NCBI RefSeq assembly: GCF_018131185.1
Contig: NZ_JAFCJE010000004.1
Coordinates: 841,188 to 905,187, forward strand
Reading direction: 5' to 3'
DNA: 64,000 nt
Source of the DNA: Bradyrhizobium diazoefficiens
Lineage (GTDB): Bacteria; Pseudomonadota; Alphaproteobacteria; Rhizobiales; Xanthobacteraceae
Position 1 is the stretch's first letter. Every line of letters starts with the position of its first letter. The notes beneath the pieces were generated by a model that was given only the letters and a program-made list of their open reading frames with translations, did no database searches and was not told the DNA's origin. A program made the translations under genes and the position numbers. Below are positions 59,281-64,000 of the stretch, piece by piece.

Positions 59281-61038
59281 TCACCCCTCGAACGCGTCGA
59301 TCGAGGCCTTGCTCCCGCGCGACACCAGCGTCTCGTCCGCCGTCGGCAGCCCCTCGCCCTTGTCGCGAAACCGGTTGGTGATGGGATAGCGCCGGTCGCG
59401 GCCGAAATTCCTGGGGGTCACTTTGACGCCGGGCGCAGCCTGACGGCGCTTGTATTCGGCGACGTTCAGCAGATGGTCGATGCGGGTGACCGTCTCGCGA
59501 TCGAAGCCGGCGGCAATGATCTGATCCAGCGGCTGCTCGTGCTCGACAAGACGCTCCAGGATGGCATCGAGCACGTCGTAGGGCGGCAGCGAATCCTGAT
59601 CGGTCTGATTCTCCCGCAGTTCTGCGGTCGGCGGGCGCGTGATGATATCGGGCGGAATGACTTCGCCCGCAGGCCCGAGGGCGCCCTCCGGCTTCCAGCT
59701 GTTGCGCAAGGCCGCCAGCCGAAACGCCTGCGTCTTGTAGATGTCCTTGATCGGATTGAAGCCGCCGTTCATGTCGCCGTAGAGCGTGGCGTAGCCGACC
59801 GACATTTCCGACTTGTTGCCCGTGGTCACGACCATCAAGCCCGTCTTGTTGGAGATCGCCATCAGCAGCGTGCCGCGGGTGCGGGCCTGCAGGTTTTCCT
59901 CGGTGATGTCGGGCGGCAAATTCTTGAAGAGGCCCGAGAGGATAGTCTCGAACCCGCTCACGGCCTCCGCGATCGGCAGGACCTCGTAACGGATGCCGAG
60001 ATGGCCGGCGAGTTCGCCGGCGTCCGCAATCGAGCTTGCCGCGGTGTAGCGATAAGGCAGCATCACGCCGTGCACCTGATCGGCGCCGAGCGCATCGACC
60101 GAGATCGCCGCGCACAGCGCGGAATCGATGCCGCCAGAGATGCCGAGCAGCACGCCGGGAAAGCCGTTCTTGGCGACATAGTCGCGCAAGCCCAGGACGC
60201 AGGCAGCATAGTCGGCCTGATCGCCCTCGGGCAGCGCAACGGTCGGCCCCGCGCAGCGCCAATCGTCGCCGTTGCGGGTGAAGCGCAGCGTGACGATGCC
60301 TTCTTCGAATGCCGGCAGTTGCGCCGCCAGCGAGAGATCGCCGTTGAGGGCGAAGGACGCGCCGTCGAATACCAGTTCGTCCTGGCCGCCGACCTGATTG
60401 AGATAGACCAGCGGCAGCCCGCTCTCGGTCACGCGCGCCACGGCGACGGACAGGCGCACGTCGTTCTTGTCGCGGGCGTAAGGAGAGCCGTTCGGCACCA
60501 GGATCATCTCGGCACCGGTTTCGGCCAGCGTCTCGACCACGTTCTCGTAGTCCTCGGACTCCTCCAGCCAGATGTCCTCGCAAATCGGGACGCCGATGCG
60601 CACGCCACGCACCGTCACGGGACCGGCGGCAGGGCCGCGTGCAAACAGCCGCTTCTCGTCGAACACGCCGTAGTTCGGCAGATTGCATTTGAAACGCAAG
60701 CTGGCGATACGGCCGCCGTCGAGCAGTGCGCAGGCATTGTAGAGCTTGCCGTCCTCGACCCAGGGGGTGCCGACCAGCATGGCCGGGCCGCCACCGGCGG
60801 TCTCGCGCGCGAGGCTCTCGATCGCCGCACGGCAGGCCGCCTGGAAGGCCGGCTTCTGCACGAGGTCTTCCGGCGGATAGCCGGCGATGAACAATTCCGG
60901 AAACAGCACGAGATCGGCGCCGTCGGCGACAGCTCGCGCGCGCGCCGAGCGTGCCTTGGCAGCATTGCCCTCGATGTCGCCCATGGTCGGATTGAGCTGG
61001 GCGAGCGTGACCGCGAATGCGTTGAGACGTTCGGTCAT
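59281..61038 (-). CDS. nadE: Glutamine-dependent NAD+ synthetase
   Basis: 585 residues in two domains. N-terminal nitrilase-type amidase with Glu in LFPELFIAGYPPEDL, Lys in FKCNLPNYGVFDE and Cys in GVPICEDIW. C-terminal synthetase with P-loop GISGGIDSALCAA and MPYRYTAASS. It amidates deamido-NAD using glutamine-derived ammonia. Interesting beside a nicotinate-degrading locus in the same window, though 35 kb away and not co-regulated by any site I can see. Confidence 0.96.
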   Translation of the reverse strand: MTERLNAFAVTLAQLNPTMGDIEGNAAKARSARARAVADGADLVLFPELFIAGYPPEDLVQKPAFQAACRAAIESLARETAGGGPAMLVGTPWVEDGKLYNACALLDGGRIASLRFKCNLPNYGVFDEKRLFARGPAAGPVTVRGVRIGVPICEDIWLEESEDYENVVETLAETGAEMILVPNGSPYARDKNDVRLSVAVARVTESGLPLVYLNQVGGQDELVFDGASFALNGDLSLAAQLPAFEEGIVTLRFTRNGDDWRCAGPTVALPEGDQADYAACVLGLRDYVAKNGFPGVLLGISGGIDSALCAAISVDALGADQVHGVMLPYRYTAASSIADAGELAGHLGIRYEVLPIAEAVSGFETILSGLFKNLPPDITEENLQARTRGTLLMAISNKTGLMVVTTGNKSEMSVGYATLYGDMNGGFNPIKDIYKTQAFRLAALRNSWKPEGALGPAGEVIPPDIITRPPTAELRENQTDQDSLPPYDVLDAILERLVEHEQPLDQIIAAGFDRETVTRIDHLLNVAEYKRRQAAPGVKVTPRNFGRDRRYPITNRFRDKGEGLPTADETLVSRGSKASIDAFEG

Positions 61039-61072
61039 GGCGCTCCGATCCGCAAGCTAGAGGAACCCCAGG

Positions 61073-61426
61073 CTAGAGGAACCCCAGCCGCTCGATAATG
61101 GCGATGATCCAGAACGCGCCGGCCATCAACAGCGCCACGCCGACCGCCGCCGAGCCCATATCCTTGACCCGGCCGATCTGCTTGTCATGGTCCATGGTCA
61201 GCCGGTCGGCAAGCTTCTCGATCGCGGTGTTGAGCAGCTCGACCGTCAGCACGAACGCAACAGAGCAGACCAGCTCGACGGCCCGCATCGCGGTCGCGCC
61301 GACGAACCAGGCGAGCGGCACCGACAGCAGGAGCGCAAAGATCTCCTCGCGGACGGCCTGCTCCGACCGAAACGCAAAGGCCAGACCGTTACGGGAATTG
61401 ATCGTGGCCTTCCAGATCCGCAGCAA
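61073..61426 (-). CDS. dgkA: Diacylglycerol kinase
   Basis: 117 residues, three membrane helices and the DgkA signature ELLNTAIEKLADRL plus GRVKDMGSAAVGVALL. N-terminal WKATINSRNGLAFAFRSEQAVREE is also typical. It recycles diacylglycerol to phosphatidic acid. The likely start is TTG 61426, 4 bp past the aroG stop, because no ATG or GTG is available before the conserved part; translation is probably coupled to aroG. Confidence 0.9.
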   Translation of the reverse strand: MLRIWKATINSRNGLAFAFRSEQAVREEIFALLLSVPLAWFVGATAMRAVELVCSVAFVLTVELLNTAIEKLADRLTMDHDKQIGRVKDMGSAAVGVALLMAGAFWIIAIIERLGFL

Positions 61427-61430
61427 GGTT

Positions 61431-62819
61431 TTAGAGCCCCGCTGCGACCGGCATCGGCTGGGCCTTGCCGGCGCGCTCCTGCTTGAGGAGCTCGGCGACC
61501 AGGAAAGCCATGTCGATGGATTGCTCGGCGTTGAGACGGGGATCACAGACCGTGTGATAGCGGTCGTTGAGGTCCTCGTCCGTGATTGCGCGGGCGCCGC
61601 CGATGCATTCGGTGACGTCCTGACCGGTCATCTCCAGATGCACGCCGCCGGCATGAGTGCCTTCGGCGGCATGAATGGCGAAGAACGATTTCACTTCGGA
61701 CAGGATGCGGTCGAACGGTCGCGTCTTGTAGCCCGACGTCGAGGTGATGGTGTTGCCGTGCATGGGATCGCAGGACCAGACCACCACCCGGCCCTCGCGC
61801 TTCACGGCGCGGATCATGTTCGGCAGATGCTCGCCGACCTTGTCAGAGCCGAAGCGGCCGATCAGCGTCAACCGGCCCGGTTCGTTGTCGGGGTTGAGCA
61901 CGTCGATCAGCTTCAGGAGCTCGTCAGGCTTGAGCGACGGGCCGCATTTGAGCCCGATCGGATTCTTGATGCCGCGGAAATATTCGATATGGCCGTGATC
62001 GAGCTGGCGGGTGCGATCGCCGATCCAGATCATGTGGCCCGAGGTCGCGTACCAGTCGCCGGTGGTGGAATCGACGCGGGTCATGGCCTGTTCGTAGCCG
62101 AGCAGCAGTGCCTCGTGGCTGGTGTAGAAATCGGTGGCGCGCAGCTCGGGATGGGCCTCGAGATCGAGGCCGCAGGCGCGCATGAAATTCAGCGCGTCCG
62201 AGATGCGGTCGGCCAGCTCCTTGTAGCGGCGCGACTGCGGACTATCCTTGAGGAAGCCGAGCATCCACTGATGCACGCTGCCGAGATTGGCGTAGCCGCC
62301 GGTGGCAAAGGCACGCAACAGGTTCAGCGTCGCGGCCGACTGGCGATAGGCCATCAACTGGCGCTGCGGATCCGGCACGCGCGCTTCCCTGGTGAAGGCG
62401 ATGTCGTTGACGATGTCGCCGCGATAGCTCGGCAGTTCGACGCCATCAATCTTCTCGGTCGGCGACGACCGCGGCTTTGCGAACTGGCCGGCGACGCGGC
62501 CGACTTTCACCACGGGGACGGCGCCGGCATAGGTCAGCACCACCGCCATCTGCAGCAGCACGCGGAAGAAATCGCGGATGTTGTTGGCGCCGTGCTCGGC
62601 AAAGCTCTCGGCGCAGTCGCCGCCCTGGAGCAGGAACGCTTCGCCCGCCGCAACGCGGCCCAGGGCCTTCTTCAGATTGCGCGCCTCGCCCGCGAACACC
62701 AGCGGCGGAAAGGTCGCAAGCTGCGCCTCGACGTCGGCCAACGCCTTGGCGTCGGGATAGTCAGGCACCTGTAGCACCGGCTTGCTGCGCCAGGACTCGG
62801 GCGTCCACCGCTCGGACAT
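61431..62819 (-). CDS. aroG: Class II 3-deoxy-7-phosphoheptulonate (DAHP) synthase
   Basis: 462 residues of the plant-type class II family: WTPESWRSKPVLQVPDYPD, FLLQGGDCAESFAEH, RVGRVAGQFAKPRS, THAGGVHLEMTGQDVTECIGG, and DPRLNAEQSIDMAFLVAE. First step of the shikimate pathway, joining phosphoenolpyruvate and erythrose 4-phosphate. GGAGAG stands 6 bp before ATG 62819. dgkA follows within 4 bp. Confidence 0.95.
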   Translation of the reverse strand: MSERWTPESWRSKPVLQVPDYPDAKALADVEAQLATFPPLVFAGEARNLKKALGRVAAGEAFLLQGGDCAESFAEHGANNIRDFFRVLLQMAVVLTYAGAVPVVKVGRVAGQFAKPRSSPTEKIDGVELPSYRGDIVNDIAFTREARVPDPQRQLMAYRQSAATLNLLRAFATGGYANLGSVHQWMLGFLKDSPQSRRYKELADRISDALNFMRACGLDLEAHPELRATDFYTSHEALLLGYEQAMTRVDSTTGDWYATSGHMIWIGDRTRQLDHGHIEYFRGIKNPIGLKCGPSLKPDELLKLIDVLNPDNEPGRLTLIGRFGSDKVGEHLPNMIRAVKREGRVVVWSCDPMHGNTITSTSGYKTRPFDRILSEVKSFFAIHAAEGTHAGGVHLEMTGQDVTECIGGARAITDEDLNDRYHTVCDPRLNAEQSIDMAFLVAELLKQERAGKAQPMPVAAGL

Positions 62820-62999
62820 CGCAATCTCTCCGTGAAGCGAAAAGTGCAACCTGATCTGTGGGTTGCGAGGGCCGCCTTATACACAGGCCGGCCCCGCCCC
62901 GCCAGTTGTAAATCCATTCGGCACTGCAAACCCTTGCAGGGAAAGCCAAATTCGCATTTGCTGGGCGGGCGAGGAAACTGGCAGGATAACCTTGCACCC

Positions 63000-63896
63000 A
63001 TGGACGTGGCACTGGACGACGTTTTCATCGACGAGATCAGCTTCCCGGCGACCGACGGGTATGCGCTGACCGGCACCCTGTTCCTGCCGCGCGGCACCAA
63101 GCGCCATGCCGTGCTGATCAATTCGGCCACCGCCGTCCCGCGCAAGATCTACCGCGGCTTTGCCTCCTATCTCGCCCATCGCGGCAGCGCGGTCCTGACC
63201 TACGACTATCGCGGCATCGGCGATTCCCGGCTGCCGGCGATGGTCGGCTACAACCAGCCGAAATCGCTGGTCGGCTTCAAGGCCTCGATGTCGGACTGGG
63301 CCGCGCTCGACGTCACCGCGGCGGTGCGCTGGATGCGGGAGCGGTACCATGGGCTGGAGCTGGCCTATGTCGGCCATTCCTTCGGCGGCCAGGCGCTGGG
63401 ACTGATCGCGAACAACACGGAAATCTCACGCGCCTCCTTCGTGGCCTCGCAGGCCGCGACCTGGCGGCTGATGACGTCGCCGGAAAAATACCGCGTCTTC
63501 GCCTTCATGAATTTTGTCGGCGTGCCGCTCACCTACGCACTCGGTTATGCGCCGGGCTGGGCCGGCGTCGGCGAGGATCTTCCCAAGGGCGTCTTCCTGG
63601 AATGGGCCGAGTGGGTCTCGAACCCCCGCTATCTCTTCGATTCCAAGCTGCCGGAGCTGGACAATTTCGCGAAGTTCAAGGGCGAGCTGCGGGCACTGTG
63701 CTTTTCCGACGATCCCTGGGCGACGCGGCCCGCGGTCGAGCTGCTCGCGAGCGGATTCACCGGGGTCAAGCCGGAGGTGATCAGCGTCAAACCATCCGAC
63801 GTCGGCGCCAAGGCCATCGGCCATTTCGGCTTCTTCCGTCCCGACCATCGCGACACGCTGTGGCGCAGCGTGGCGGAATGGATTCAGGGGGACTAA
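63000..63896 (+). CDS. Alpha/beta hydrolase (serine nucleophile), unknown substrate
   Basis: 298 residues. Nucleophile elbow GHSFGG, YDYRGIGDS for the oxyanion region, Asp in CFSDDPWATRP and His in GHFGFFRPDHRD complete a triad. N-terminal FPATDGYALTGTLFLPRGTKRHAVLINSATAVPRKIY is the start of a well-known predicted alpha/beta hydrolase group. ATG 63000 begins the domain. Divergent from aroG; substrate unknown. Confidence 0.88.
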   Translation: MDVALDDVFIDEISFPATDGYALTGTLFLPRGTKRHAVLINSATAVPRKIYRGFASYLAHRGSAVLTYDYRGIGDSRLPAMVGYNQPKSLVGFKASMSDWAALDVTAAVRWMRERYHGLELAYVGHSFGGQALGLIANNTEISRASFVASQAATWRLMTSPEKYRVFAFMNFVGVPLTYALGYAPGWAGVGEDLPKGVFLEWAEWVSNPRYLFDSKLPELDNFAKFKGELRALCFSDDPWATRPAVELLASGFTGVKPEVISVKPSDVGAKAIGHFGFFRPDHRDTLWRSVAEWIQGD

Positions 63897-64000
63897 GACA
63901 CACCTTCGCGTCCTCGCGGCTTTTCTCGCCCGAGTTTTGCTCGTCGCCTTGCCCTCGATTGAAAGAGGGCGCAGGGAAGGCCGGGAGCCGGTTGGCTCCC
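63897..64000. repeat. Probable dispersed intergenic repeat, cut by window end
   Basis: Noncoding tail with a perfect hairpin GGGAGCC-GGTT-GGCTCCC (63,983-64,000). The text around AGGGCGCAGGGAAGGCCGGG is of a kind I recall repeatedly near Bradyrhizobium genes. Only a genome-wide search would confirm it. Confidence 0.5.

Noticed and set aside
59281..61038. nadE as part of the nicotinate locus
   Set aside because: Distance of 35 kb, no shared operator; a housekeeping gene.
1..64000. CRISPR arrays, insertion sequences, tRNA or rRNA genes, toxin-antitoxin pairs
   Set aside because: Looked for regularly spaced repeats, transposase motifs and TTCGAATC-type T arms in all gaps; none found.

Overview
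The window looks like chromosomal DNA of a Bradyrhizobium-type alphaproteobacterium. Base composition is uniformly GC-rich, genes are densely packed in ATGA-coupled operons, and there is an acpXL-fabZ-fabF-fabF-lpxXL set for the very-long-chain lipid A acyl group. Palindromic intergenic repeats (for example arms reading GTCATTGCGAGGAGCC) of a kind I associate with Bradyrhizobium and Rhodopseudomonas are present. The species call is inference. I see no rRNA, tRNA, CRISPR array, insertion sequence or phage.

Catabolic half (1-26,100). On the left is an operon for the lower part of 4,5-type protocatechuate/gallate degradation: tetR, ligI (pyrone dicarboxylate lactonase), galB (oxalomesaconate hydratase) and a ligK/galC aldolase cut by the window edge. 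A tripartite-tricarboxylate binding protein is divergent from it. After a mechanosensitive channel, a DUF763 gene, four tiny disordered-protein genes and a P450 comes the most interesting region, 9,390-24,794. It encodes a composite nicotinate pathway: an aerobic NicA/NicB hydroxylase fused to a tri-haem cytochrome, then 6-hydroxynicotinate reductase and enamidase, which I know from anaerobic nicotinate fermentation. With these are a ferredoxin-NADP reductase, an ApbE-like UPF0280 protein that may load a covalent flavin on the reductase, a DUF1185 protein, a Liv-type ABC importer with fused permeases, and a MarR regulator. Four copies of one 17-bp semi-palindrome lie in the two divergent promoter regions. 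A separate 18-bp TetR-type palindrome occurs both at tetR/tctC and upstream of an extradiol dioxygenase gene at 25-26 kb, so the two aromatic loci look co-regulated.

Middle (26,400-48,400). A HerA-like ATPase, MgtC, a P-type cation ATPase with a small membrane partner, a ParB-like protein, the lipid A C28-acyl operon (with one ketosynthase lacking its nucleophile), a rhodanese/aminotransferase/polyamine-binding-protein operon, two tandem Kup potassium transporters, MotA/MotB, and an RraA-family protein.

Right (48,500-64,000). Housekeeping: phosphatidylserine synthase and decarboxylase, an Atm1-type ABC exporter, a LOG-family protein, a coupled operon of cysS, a 37-residue membrane protein, a GNAT acetyltransferase and citramalate synthase, a DUF2865 protein, NAD synthase, DAHP synthase with diacylglycerol kinase, and an alpha/beta hydrolase. 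The window ends in what looks like a dispersed repeat.
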